This document shows positions 53,292 to 61,959 of a DNA stretch of 64,000 bases, piece by piece. The notes beneath the pieces are model-generated. The model was not told where the DNA came from and searched no databases. It saw only the letters and a list, made by a program, of their open reading frames with translations. Made by a program: the position numbers and the translations under genes. The stretch covers positions 1 through 64,000 of the forward strand of contig CAYYPK010000007.1 of the NCBI GenBank assembly GCA_964473525.1, given 5' to 3'. How positions within the stretch are numbered: the stretch's first letter is position 1; each line of letters opens with the position of its first letter. The DNA comes from GCA-2687025 sp964473525 (GTDB lineage: Bacteria > Poribacteria > WGA-4E > GCA-2687025).

Positions 53292-55805
53292 ATGCCCGAC
53301 GAGCAGTACCCGCACATATTCATCGGTGACGCGCCGAGTACCCACGAATACACCAGCCCGCGAGGAGGCGGAAGCCGTCCGCGTGTTCAGGACCGGGATC
53401 GGGAAGAACACAGCGCACGCCTGACACAACGTCTCGAACAAGCCTGGACGACAGGCGAGGGACTCGCCCAACGTGACACCGTCCCCGACGAGCGCCAAGG
53501 AGTCGACATTGAGTTCGAAGGCGCGCCGGGGTTCGATCTCCCTCTCGAGCGCCTAGAAAGCCGCTCTCAAGGCATCCAGCTACGACACGTGCGCACGGAA
53601 GGTAAGGGTGGCTCGAAACAAGTTCGTGCCACCGTCTACGTCCCACGTGGCAAGCGAGGCCACTTCCTGCAGAAGATCCAGGAGTACGCGGAGCACGAGA
53701 CCCCCAAACTCGGCAACCCAAGGCACCAAGGACTCATCAACAACATCGAGGACATTCGTCATGCGGACCTCCCATCCTTCTGCCGCCCCAACGAATTCGA
53801 TGACCTGCCAGGTGATGAGCCAGCATGGGTAGAGGTGTGGCTGCGCCGCAGCCAGGAGAACACTAATGTGCAGATAGACCCATTCTTCGAGCAGATGGCC
53901 GTTACCCGCGCGGAGGGGGCGTTGACGTTCCCCGAGAGAGAAGTAAGGCTTATCCACGCTACGCGCACAGACCTAGAGCGCCTCGTCAAGGCCTCGGACG
54001 ACATCGCCGAGTTTCGCCCTGCGAGAGAGGTCGCTACCCTGTATGTGGAGCAGGAGAACCAGGAACAGGCACACCAAGTTGCAGACCTGCTGCGGCGGTT
54101 AGACTTCGTCGGCGATAGGGATGTGGCAGTCTGCATCCTAGACAAGGGGGTCAACAATGGGCATCCGCTGATCAACCGCGTCCTTGACGACGGGGATCTG
54201 CACACGGTTGACTCCAGCTGGGGCACTACCGACGACCCCGCCAAGCCACATGGCACGCTGATGGCGGGGGCCGCCGCGTACGGTGACCTTCTTAGCCTTC
54301 TCGACGGTAGTTCGCGCGCAGACGTGAGCCACCGATTGGAGTCTGCCAAGATTATCCCTCCATCGCCAGACGGCAATCCCAAGGGGCTCTGGGGGCACCT
54401 GACATGGCGAGGTCTAAGCCTTGCGGAGATCGGAGCACCCCAACGCAAGCGGGTCATATGTCTAGCAATAACCGCTCCCGAGACACGGGACCGAGGGCGG
54501 CCATCGTCATGGTCTGCGGCCTTGGACGCAGCAGCATCCGGGTATTGGGACGACAGGCGTCGTCTTGTTGTGGTGAGTGCAGGCAACACGAATCCGGCTG
54601 GCTGGCTGAGCTACCCGGAGTCCAACTACACCGACGAAGTGCAAGACCCAGGGCAGGCGTGGAACGCGCTGACGGTGGGAGCATACACGGAAAACACGAC
54701 AATCACGGACCCCTACATGGCAGGTTGGACAGCGGTGGCGCCGGCAGAGGCACTGTCACCGTTCAGCACTACGTCAACGACGTGGCCTGCAGGGAAGTGG
54801 CCAATCAAGCCGGAGGTCGTGATGGAGGGCGGCAACGTTGCGAAAGGACCGAACGCCTCGGTGCTCGACCATGAGGATCTTGCGCTCGTTTCGACCTTCC
54901 ATGACCCGGCAGAGGCCCATTTTGGGGCCTTCCGAGGTACGAGCGTCTCGGCCGCTCTGGCAGCGCGGATGGCCGCTCAGATTCAGGTGCAGTATCCAGA
55001 CGCGTGGCCCGAAACGGTCAGGGCTCTGATCGTCCACTCCGCTGAGTGGACACAGGCCATGAAGGAGCAATTGGGTGTCCACGAAGAGATCACAAAGACG
55101 GGCAGTGGGAAGCTGCTTCGCGTGGTCGGCTACGGAGTGCCAGACCTTGGGCGCGCGCTCTACTGCGCGTCCAACTCGCTGACTCTGGTTTCCGAAGCGG
55201 TGCTGCAACCCTTTGCGAGGCGATCCGGGCGGCCTGTGACCCAGGACATGCACCTGTACGAACTGCCTTGGCCCAGGGACATCCTAGCATCTCTCGCCGA
55301 GACACCTGTGCAGATGCGGGTTACGCTCTCCTACTTCGTCGAGCCGGGGCCTGGAGAGGTCGGGTGGGACGGCCGTTACCGTTACTCCTCCCATGGTCTT
55401 CGATTCGACGTAAACGGGCCGCTCGAATCCGAGGAGGTATTCCGCGCTAGGGTAAACAAGCAGGCGCGCGAGGCGGGTCAGAGCTATAGGTCGGGACCGC
55501 AGGACCATTGGGTAATCGGCAGTCAAGCCAGGGATGTAGGATTGATCCACTCCGATATTTGGGAGGGATCCGCCGCAGAGCTCGCCGAGTCGAACAAGGT
55601 CGCGATCTACCCGGTCGTGGGCTGGTGGCGGGAGCGCGCCCACCTGAACCGATGGGACAGGCAGGCCCGGTACTCCCTTGTTGTGTCCATCCACACGCCG
55701 GAGGAGAGAGGGGATGTCGATATCTATGTCCCGGTGGCCGAGCAGGTCGGGACGACCGTGCGCGTCGAGGTTCCGGCCGGCGGAAGTCCTACGCGCAGCG
55801 CGTAG
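53292..55805 (+). CDS. ietS: IetS-like S8 subtilase, antiphage protease
   Basis: An 837-residue subtilisin-family protease without a signal peptide. The triad is intact: Asp284 in VCILDKG, His320 in PHGTLMAG, Ser551 in RGTSVSAALAARMAA; the oxyanion Asn is in SAGN near 432. A long N-terminal region (1-270) and a C-terminal beta domain (about 620-837) flank the protease. In the ietAS system the subtilase is paired with an AAA+ ATPase and defends against phage. AGGAGG lies 9 bases upstream of ATG. The protease looks intact although the ATPase gene before it is interrupted. Confidence 0.87.
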   Translation: MPDEQYPHIFIGDAPSTHEYTSPRGGGSRPRVQDRDREEHSARLTQRLEQAWTTGEGLAQRDTVPDERQGVDIEFEGAPGFDLPLERLESRSQGIQLRHVRTEGKGGSKQVRATVYVPRGKRGHFLQKIQEYAEHETPKLGNPRHQGLINNIEDIRHADLPSFCRPNEFDDLPGDEPAWVEVWLRRSQENTNVQIDPFFEQMAVTRAEGALTFPEREVRLIHATRTDLERLVKASDDIAEFRPAREVATLYVEQENQEQAHQVADLLRRLDFVGDRDVAVCILDKGVNNGHPLINRVLDDGDLHTVDSSWGTTDDPAKPHGTLMAGAAAYGDLLSLLDGSSRADVSHRLESAKIIPPSPDGNPKGLWGHLTWRGLSLAEIGAPQRKRVICLAITAPETRDRGRPSSWSAALDAAASGYWDDRRRLVVVSAGNTNPAGWLSYPESNYTDEVQDPGQAWNALTVGAYTENTTITDPYMAGWTAVAPAEALSPFSTTSTTWPAGKWPIKPEVVMEGGNVAKGPNASVLDHEDLALVSTFHDPAEAHFGAFRGTSVSAALAARMAAQIQVQYPDAWPETVRALIVHSAEWTQAMKEQLGVHEEITKTGSGKLLRVVGYGVPDLGRALYCASNSLTLVSEAVLQPFARRSGRPVTQDMHLYELPWPRDILASLAETPVQMRVTLSYFVEPGPGEVGWDGRYRYSSHGLRFDVNGPLESEEVFRARVNKQAREAGQSYRSGPQDHWVIGSQARDVGLIHSDIWEGSAAELAESNKVAIYPVVGWWRERAHLNRWDRQARYSLVVSIHTPEERGDVDIYVPVAEQVGTTVRVEVPAGGSPTRSA

Positions 55806-55938
55806 CCATGGGCGCACGTCCGGCCTCGGGCAGGCGGCGTCTAGGCCCGGGTCGGGCGTGTGCGATCCCCAGCCGGTGGATACCAGGCTGAGGCTGGCGG
55901 CCAAGCAGTCGGACCCCAGTCGGCGCTAGCCGCCTACG

Positions 55939-56598
55939 TCACCATCCCATCGTCCTCAACCACGCATCGGCGATCACCAAGTGCCCGCTGGCGTTGGGAT
56001 GCACAGGCTCGGGGCAGAAGGTGTCAGCGGGACGGTGCCTCAACTGCTCCTGGTAAACGGCGTGCAGCGGGACGTGCAGCGCGTCGAACTCAGCCGCCAT
56101 CTCATGCACCACCGCGATGTAACCCTCCAGCGCCGTCAGCACGGTGGCGGCGTGGCTGTCGGGGTCGGCGTCTGAGGTGATGTAGAACGGGTCCATGAGG
56201 ATGATACGGGCGTTTGTCTTCTCCGCGGTAAGAGTGAGGAACGCGTGGTACGCCTCGCGGTAAACGTCCGGGGCGATGCGGTCGGCCGGCGTCGCCGAGA
56301 ACGTCCGGTGAAGGTCGTTGATGCCGATCATGACGGAGACCCAGTCGGGTTGGTGCGCGAGCACGTCTTCGGACCAACGTCTCAGCAGGCCGGTGCTTAC
56401 GTCGCCGCCGATACCCCGGTTGTGGTAGGTGATGTCCCGCTCCGGGTAGCGCGCGGTGATCAGGTCGATAGCGAAGCGGACATAGCCGGAGCCGAACGGG
56501 AACGCCTGGTCGCGGCGACCACAGTCCGTGATGCTGTCGCCGATGAAGACAAGCGTCTGGCCGTCCTGGACGAGGAAGGTGTCGGGCGTCTCGGTCAT
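55939..56598 (-). CDS. SGNH/GDSL-family hydrolase
   Basis: A 219-residue esterase. Block I is VFIGDSITDCG with the catalytic Ser, block II GIGGDVSTGLL with Gly, block III GINDLHR with Asn, and block V DPFYI...EPVHPNASGH with the Asp-His pair. No signal peptide, so cytoplasmic. It likely removes acyl or acetyl groups from sugars. AGGAG lies 7 bases before ATG. The decayed dehydratase remnant and its promoter lie directly upstream on the same strand and may now drive it. Confidence 0.87.
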   Translation of the reverse strand: MTETPDTFLVQDGQTLVFIGDSITDCGRRDQAFPFGSGYVRFAIDLITARYPERDITYHNRGIGGDVSTGLLRRWSEDVLAHQPDWVSVMIGINDLHRTFSATPADRIAPDVYREAYHAFLTLTAEKTNARIILMDPFYITSDADPDSHAATVLTALEGYIAVVHEMAAEFDALHVPLHAVYQEQLRHRPADTFCPEPVHPNASGHLVIADAWLRTMGW

Positions 56599-56643
56599 GC
56601 GTGATCTCCTGCGAGCCAGCGTCTCGCGCGGGGGTGGGAACAA

Positions 56644-56791
56644 TACCGGATGGCGCCGGAGCTCAGGACGTAGGCCCGGTCGAGTAACTCACCGACGCAG
56701 ATGACCTAGCCGGCCTTCCCTGGACGTGCTTGTCGTCGCTGTTCGCCACCTCTACGATCCAGAGTTCGCGCGGCCTGCTTCCCGACTGCCC
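56644..56791 (-). pseudogene. Remnant of the 5' end of a second IlvD/Edd dehydratase gene
   Basis: On the minus strand one frame reads RELWIVEVANS, then another gives ELLDRAYVLS; these match RELRIVQGANS and GLLDRARYALN at the start of the dehydratase encoded at 49586-51748. The start codon is lost (ATG is replaced by CCG) and a frameshift separates the two pieces. Only about the first 45 codons remain. Confidence 0.75.
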
Positions 56792-56849
56792 GGATGCTCA
56801 TTTCCCAGGATGGCTTACTCTATCACGCGCGTACGCTCGCATCAACGCG
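56677..56849. repeat. Diverged direct repeat, copy B
   Basis: Counterpart of 51651-51825 in the same orientation (132 of 175 aligned positions identical by hand). The two copies bracket the ietAS-like genes and the SGNH hydrolase, about 5 kb apart. Confidence 0.8.
56817..56845 (-). promoter_or_regulatory. Conserved promoter copy upstream of the remnant
   Basis: TTGATG (56840-56845), 17-base spacer and TGA-TAGAGT (-10 at 56817-56822) are kept although the coding part next to it has decayed. It would transcribe through the remnant into the SGNH hydrolase gene. Confidence 0.5.
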
Positions 56850-57786
56850 CCGTCTGACGGCGATGGGACGGACGCGACGGCCTACGGTGTCGGCACGCCT
56901 CTTGGCGCCGAGGTCAGGCGGCCCTACGCCGAGAGGCACCCCTCTGACGGATGTCCTTGCCAGCGGCCCAGAAGTCGCTGGCGATAGACGACCGACCTGC
57001 GCGGGCCAACGCGTCTGGCTGGTCGGGGCGTTGCTGATCCTCGTCGTCCGCCAAGGGCAGGCAGCGATGTTCCATGATAGATCCCTCACCCCGCTCGCCG
57101 AGACAGGTACCTGAGCGCGTGTCTTGTGGATCGCGCGGCGGGTGTCCGAGAGGCAAGTTCGGCGACTTGCCGCTGAGTGACGACGCCACCCACGGAAGGC
57201 GCCGCGTTCCCTTCACGGCTGTCCTAGCCAGTGGTACTGGCATGGACGACCGCCGTCTCCGACCGCGCAGCCGTTCCCGGTCGCAGCAACCGGCCGGTGT
57301 GTGCCTGACAGCATGGCACATACTAAATATTATATCTATAATCACTATATAAGGCGCCGGCAGGAGATTGGGCCGCAATGAACGGCAGCGCCTCACGGAC
57401 ACCACCCGAAGTCGCCTTGCCGGCCGCGCAGTCATGTGCAGAGGCCTTCGCGGGCCGTCTCGCCACTTGGCCCACAGCGAGGAACTTAGGAGGGGTCCGT
57501 GCGGCGCGCTCCCAAGCCCTTGGGCCCAGATTTTTGTGCGGCGAAGCCGCCCTTTGTCAAAGGCAGGCCGCTCTTAGGCGACGGAAGCGGCATACGCGCC
57601 AACGACGGCGCCTGTGTGTCTCGGTGGGGGTTGGCTGGGCCACAGGCGCCCATCCGAGGGTGAGATTTCGGCAGACGACGAAGACGACTGCTCTGACCGG
57701 CCGTGACCCGCGTGGACGGGCCGCAACGAATAGCGGGATGGAGGTGTGTCCTCATTCCGCAGCTTACCGACCGCAGGAGACAGAAC
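56850..57786. other. Gene-poor stretch before the sorting-tag protein
   Basis: About 940 bases without a convincing gene. Open frames such as 57378-57806 have no family features. It contains an AT-rich promoter candidate (57313-57342), a small palindrome CCTTTGTCAAAGG (57551-57563), and two stretches near 56950 and 57205 that share a loosely similar TGTCCTxGCCAG segment and may be old duplications. Confidence 0.5.
57313..57342 (+). promoter_or_regulatory. AT-rich promoter candidate
   Basis: An exact TATAAT (57337-57342) with ATGGCA (57313-57318) 18 bases upstream, inside the most AT-rich run of the window (57319-57352). It would leave a leader of about 440 bases to the next gene. Confidence 0.45.
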
Positions 57787-59301
57787 GTGGCAAAGACGCA
57801 CCATAGCCTGCCCGTGGGAATGTTCGCGGTGGGCCCCGACACCCTTGCGGAGCTCGAACAGGACATCGTGTCGATCTACGATGGGGATCCCGTCAGTACA
57901 TACCAGGCGTGTAACGCAATCCAGTCGTACGGCGATTTCGCCTGGCTGCCTGTAACGAAGCGGCGCGTTGAGCAGAACGCGGATTACTGGATTGAGTACA
58001 TCAAGCGGGTGGAAAATGCCAACGCTCTGGTGGATGGCGGTACCGGCGGCGGCAACATGACCGCAGTCATCTCGCGGAATCTCATGGGGCTCCGCCTTGG
58101 GGTCAACGAGCAGGACAATGCCGACCTCTGGCCGGTGTATGGCCTGAGCGCCATGCCCTATGTGATGGGTGAGGCGCGCCTTGGCGGGGAGCCCGAGTGG
58201 AACCTGTTCGAGCTACGAGAGTACGTCTACGCCATCATTGACGGCTTGACGCCCGCCCAGCGGAACCTAGTTGCAGGTTGGTGGGTAGACGACGAGGGAA
58301 CTGAGAAGGCCGACCACACGACAGCCCTATTCATTGAGGTGGTCACGACCGTCCACAACGCACAGAAGGACCGCGGGGTCAACTGGCCGTTCTATTGGGC
58401 CGAGGAGACAGGGTTCCTTCAGTCTGAAGGCGGCGATCTGCACATGTCGGGCGGATCATGGACGTCGGATCTGCCGCCGAAGATGCGCGACTGGATAGAG
58501 GTGTTCTTTACGGAGGCGGACTTGCTGGATGCGACGCCGGTGTTCATGCCCTTCTACTATCCATGGGCCTCGAATAACTGGGAGAGCACGCCGCGGCCAT
58601 ACCTACGGTGGAAACTGTTGATGGAGGACCTGGAGGACAGGTACCCTCGATCAACACATGACCGTCTCAAGATCCACCCCGTACTTCAGGCGTCGGACCA
58701 GGCGTCTGGAGGCGTCGGCTCAATGCCGTCGCATGTCGACATGCACGAGCAGATCGTGGCGATGCTGGACCTGGACCGAGTCGATGGTATGTGGTTCATC
58801 GGCTGGGACCAGACGCCTAGGCCGGCGAATGAACTTGACGCCAAGAGGAACTGGACACAGGCAGGATCGGCGCGATGGGCCGAAGCGATCCAGAACGAAA
58901 TCGGAGCGGGGACGGAGGGTCTCGCGAACGCCATCCCGGCCGCAACGGGGTTCGATCAGAACTTCCCGAACCCGTTTGTCAACGGTACGCACTTCGGCAT
59001 CCGGCTGTCGGAACGCAGGAACTACAGGGTCGAGATCAGGGATCTGGCGGGGAACGTCGTACGCAATCTCGTCCCCGTCTATGACTCCGAGTCGCCGCAG
59101 GGGCAATACTGGTGGCGCGGCAAGGATGGATGGGTCACGGCAACGAACCCGCCACCGCCGGGAGAGTTCTACGGCACGGCCATATTCTGGGATCTCACGG
59201 ACGACTTCGGTGGGCAGTTGCCCGTGGCGAAGTACTCCGCATATCTCTACGTGGACGATCCCGGTGGCGAAACGGAGTATGGCCCAGTCGAATTGAACTA
59301 G
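57787..59301 (+). CDS. Hypothetical glycosidase-like protein with C-terminal sorting domain
   Basis: A 504-residue protein. Residues 1-390 have a barrel-like pattern (YWIEYIKRVENANALVDGG, AGWWVDDEGTEK, WPFYWAEETGFL) that suggests a glycoside hydrolase-type fold, but I recognise no family. From about 394 the end is a sorting or Ig-like tag with FDQNFPNPFVNGTHFGIRL and DLAGNVVRNL. The GTG start has GGAGA 6 bases upstream. No signal peptide is seen, although tagged cargo should have one; the frame is open to 57703 but no hydrophobic segment appears there. Confidence 0.6.
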   Translation: MAKTHHSLPVGMFAVGPDTLAELEQDIVSIYDGDPVSTYQACNAIQSYGDFAWLPVTKRRVEQNADYWIEYIKRVENANALVDGGTGGGNMTAVISRNLMGLRLGVNEQDNADLWPVYGLSAMPYVMGEARLGGEPEWNLFELREYVYAIIDGLTPAQRNLVAGWWVDDEGTEKADHTTALFIEVVTTVHNAQKDRGVNWPFYWAEETGFLQSEGGDLHMSGGSWTSDLPPKMRDWIEVFFTEADLLDATPVFMPFYYPWASNNWESTPRPYLRWKLLMEDLEDRYPRSTHDRLKIHPVLQASDQASGGVGSMPSHVDMHEQIVAMLDLDRVDGMWFIGWDQTPRPANELDAKRNWTQAGSARWAEAIQNEIGAGTEGLANAIPAATGFDQNFPNPFVNGTHFGIRLSERRNYRVEIRDLAGNVVRNLVPVYDSESPQGQYWWRGKDGWVTATNPPPPGEFYGTAIFWDLTDDFGGQLPVAKYSAYLYVDDPGGETEYGPVELN

Positions 59302-59643
59302 CGCCGTGCGTCCGGTTCACCCACAGCGGCGGGGGACAGGCGCCAATCCGAGCCACCGCGTGCAACGCGGAGATCGGTATAGTGACGCCGTGCGGAGCGG
59401 GTACGGCGTATCCCTTGCCAAGCAGTTACAGGAAGCTCCCCCAGGCAGCGCTCGCCATCAATGGATAGCGAGCGATGGTAACCATGGTGAGCACGCCGAG
59501 TTCTGGGGCGTTAGGCCGGCGGACCTGTGGACATGCTCGGAGCGACGCCAGCGAGGCGTACCGCCACGCGCGTCCACTGGTTCTACGCGGTCCAAGGGAT
59601 CCATCTCGACGGACACTAGGGCGCTACCCAGAGGGAGACCGCC
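59302..59643. other. Gene-free stretch of 342 bases
   Basis: No open frame with recognisable features, no repeat and no convincing promoter. Its 3' end carries the AGGGAGA ribosome site of the next gene. Confidence 0.5.
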
Positions 59644-60549
59644 ATGGCGCCACGCCGCCAGGAACACGCCGTTGGCCTGATCGCTATGTTCATCCTCGTC
59701 GTTGGCTGTGGGTCGGACGCGGACGACAATGTCCTTGACGATACGGCCCCGCCTACGCTAGCGGGAAGGATCGTGTTTACGTCGGATCGCGACGGGAACT
59801 CAGACATACACGTCATGCACGCCAGTGGCGCGGATCAGCGGAATCTCACGCGGACTTCCAGCCGAGACCGTATGGCAGCTTGGTCACCCGACGGCTCAAG
59901 AATCGCGTTCACATCGGATCGCGACGGGAACAACGAGATCTACGTGATGCGGGCCGACGGAACCAACCAGCACAACATTTCCAACCACCCCGCCACCGAT
60001 CTCGCGCCTTCATGGTCGCCCGGCGGCGAGCACATAGCGTACCACTCTCAGCGCGATGACCGCATGGACATCTACGTGATGGACGACGATGGAGGGAATG
60101 TGCGCGTCCTCACGGACGGCAATCTCAATGGCTTCCCCGCCTGGTCACCCGACGGCAGAAGCATCGCGTACGACCATCTTGTCGCCGATTCGAGGGAGAT
60201 CCTCGTCATGGACGCGGACGGCTCTAGTCTGCGGACGCTCAGTGGCTGGCGGCAGCACGACTCCCATCCCGCATGGTCACCGGACGGCTCGCACATCGCG
60301 TTCACATCCTCACGGAAGGGGCTTCCGGACGTATACATGATGGACGTGGACGGCTCCAATCAGCGCGACCTCACAAATGCTCCGGGAGCGAACCGCGCTC
60401 CCTCCTGGTCCCCGGACGGCGCAAGCATCACCTTCGCTTCGACCCGCGACGGCCCCTCCCAGATATACACGATGGACGCCGACGGAGCGAATCAGCGCAA
60501 CATAAGTAACAACGTCTGGAGCGACTCCGATCCCGCATGGTCTCGGTAG
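59644..60549 (+). CDS. PD40/TolB-like beta-propeller lipoprotein
   Basis: A lipoprotein signal (MFILVVGC, modified Cys near 22) is followed by six copies of a TolB-type repeat, about 43 residues each, such as RIVFTSDRDGNSDIHVMHASG and then AWSPDGSRIAFTSDRDGNNEI. The repeats form a propeller anchored in the periplasm or at the outer membrane, typical of protein-binding scaffolds. AGGGAGA lies 5 bases before ATG. It is a lone gene in the island; no partner is evident. Confidence 0.83.
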   Translation: MAPRRQEHAVGLIAMFILVVGCGSDADDNVLDDTAPPTLAGRIVFTSDRDGNSDIHVMHASGADQRNLTRTSSRDRMAAWSPDGSRIAFTSDRDGNNEIYVMRADGTNQHNISNHPATDLAPSWSPGGEHIAYHSQRDDRMDIYVMDDDGGNVRVLTDGNLNGFPAWSPDGRSIAYDHLVADSREILVMDADGSSLRTLSGWRQHDSHPAWSPDGSHIAFTSSRKGLPDVYMMDVDGSNQRDLTNAPGANRAPSWSPDGASITFASTRDGPSQIYTMDADGANQRNISNNVWSDSDPAWSR

Positions 60550-60602
60550 CCGAGCAACGTGCGGTCAGGTTGCGCACCTACGGGACAGGCAGCGCCACAT
60601 GC

Positions 60603-61754
60603 CTAGAACTCCCGCTTGTGCCAATCCTCGTCCCACAGGTTGAACGATCCCTCCTGGAACGGGTGTTCCGCGATGAGGTCTTCGTTCAGCGTGACGCCGA
60701 GCCCGGGGCCTTCGGGCAGCGGGAAGTAGCCGTCCACGACTTCCGGGTATCCGCCGCCGGTCGCGGCTTCCTTAACCCACAGTTCCTGGAAGTCGTTGAA
60801 GTGCTCCTGAATCTTGAAGTTCGGCGTCGAGGCGGCGAAGTGCAACGCCGTCGCGGTGGACACGGGGCCGCCCACGTTGTGTGGCGCGACGGTCATGTAG
60901 TTCGTGTCCGCCATCGCAGCGACCTTCTTCGCCTCCGACAACCCGCCGGATAGGGTGATGTCGGGCTGCAAGATGTCCGCCGCTTCGGTGACGAACAGGT
61001 CGCGGAATTCGTAGCGCGTGTGCAGACGTTCGCCCGTGGCGATAGGCAGGTTGATCTTCGCGGCGGCCTTCTTGAGGGCGTCCAGGTTGTCCGGCGGCAC
61101 GGGTTCCTCGACCCATGACGGCTCGAATTCCTCCAACTGACGCGAGATGGACACCGCAGTCGCGGGCGAGAAGCGACCATGCATTTCGATGAGGATCTCG
61201 ACGTCGGGACCGACCGCGTCGCGCACGGCTTCCACCAGCCCGACAGACCGGCGCGTCTCGTGCACGTCCATCTCGTACGTGCCGGAGCCAAAGGGGTCGA
61301 ACTTAAGCGCCCGGTATCCACGCTCAACCACGCGCTTCGCCGCCGCGTGGAACTCCTCCGGCGACCGCTCGACGCGGTACCACCCGTTCGCGTACGCCTT
61401 GATCTCCGTGCGGCACTGCCCGCCGATCAGCTTGTACACCGGCTGATTGCACACCTTGCCGATGATGTCCCAGCAGGCGATTTCGACAAGGGCGATCCCG
61501 GATCCAGCGATCTCCCCGACGCGCCCATAGTCGTTGCGCGACAGGCGCAGGACCATGTCCTCAATGTTGAACGGGTCGCTGCCCAACACGTGCCGCTTCT
61601 TGATGCCTTCGAGATACCCGGACAGAGCTTCCGTGCGGTTGTTGATCCGCACCTCGGCGATGCCCTCGTAGCCGTCGTCGGTAATGAGCTTGAGGAAGGT
61701 AAGATTCCTCCAGCTCGTGCCGAGGACGAACACCTGCATGTCGGAAATGCGCAC
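60603..61754 (-). CDS. Enolase-superfamily dehydratase (mandelate racemase group)
   Basis: A 383-residue mandelate racemase/muconate-lactonizing family enzyme. The acid-base Lys motif is KFDPFGSG (near 151), metal ligands lie in EMHGRFS (near 190), EEPVPPDN and TGERLHTRYEF, and the His motif is APHNVGGPVST (near 291). The pattern is that of sugar-acid dehydratases such as galactonate dehydratase. GTG 61754 is taken as start; an ATG 15 bases further in is possible. The metallophosphoesterase and oxidoreductase that follow are divergent. Confidence 0.83.
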   Translation of the reverse strand: MRISDMQVFVLGTSWRNLTFLKLITDDGYEGIAEVRINNRTEALSGYLEGIKKRHVLGSDPFNIEDMVLRLSRNDYGRVGEIAGSGIALVEIACWDIIGKVCNQPVYKLIGGQCRTEIKAYANGWYRVERSPEEFHAAAKRVVERGYRALKFDPFGSGTYEMDVHETRRSVGLVEAVRDAVGPDVEILIEMHGRFSPATAVSISRQLEEFEPSWVEEPVPPDNLDALKKAAAKINLPIATGERLHTRYEFRDLFVTEAADILQPDITLSGGLSEAKKVAAMADTNYMTVAPHNVGGPVSTATALHFAASTPNFKIQEHFNDFQELWVKEAATGGGYPEVVDGYFPLPEGPGLGVTLNEDLIAEHPFQEGSFNLWDEDWHKREF

Positions 61755-61880
61755 GGCCGCTCGCTTTCTCGGTGGTCTTGGGTGGTCGCGCGGAGGCGTC
61801 GTACCGATCCAGGCGAGTATATGGGGCGGGAGCCCCGCCATCAAGACGCCACACCCACGGGTGGGCTCCGGCTACGCCAA

Positions 61881-61909
61881 TTGATGTGGCCCTAGCGCGA
61901 GGGTATTGT
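61881..61909 (+). promoter_or_regulatory. Promoter candidate for the metallophosphoesterase gene
   Basis: TTGATG (61881-61886), 17-base spacer, TATTGT (61904-61909), about 50 bases before ATG 61960. The -35 equals the one of the dehydratase operon. Confidence 0.42.
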
Positions 61910-61959
61910 TGCTGGAAGAGGCCGCTGCTAGCAGCATGTGGAGGCGAGAGTTCTCGACC

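Noticed and set aside
56930..57260. Possible second duplicated unit with TGTCCTxGCCAG near 56950 and 57205
   Set aside because: The shared segment is short and the flanks do not align convincingly. It could be chance in GC-rich sequence.
57378..57806. Open frame of 142 codons after the AT-rich promoter
   Set aside because: The composition is that of random GC-rich sequence with many Arg and no domain, and it overlaps the start of the next gene. It is not supported as a gene.
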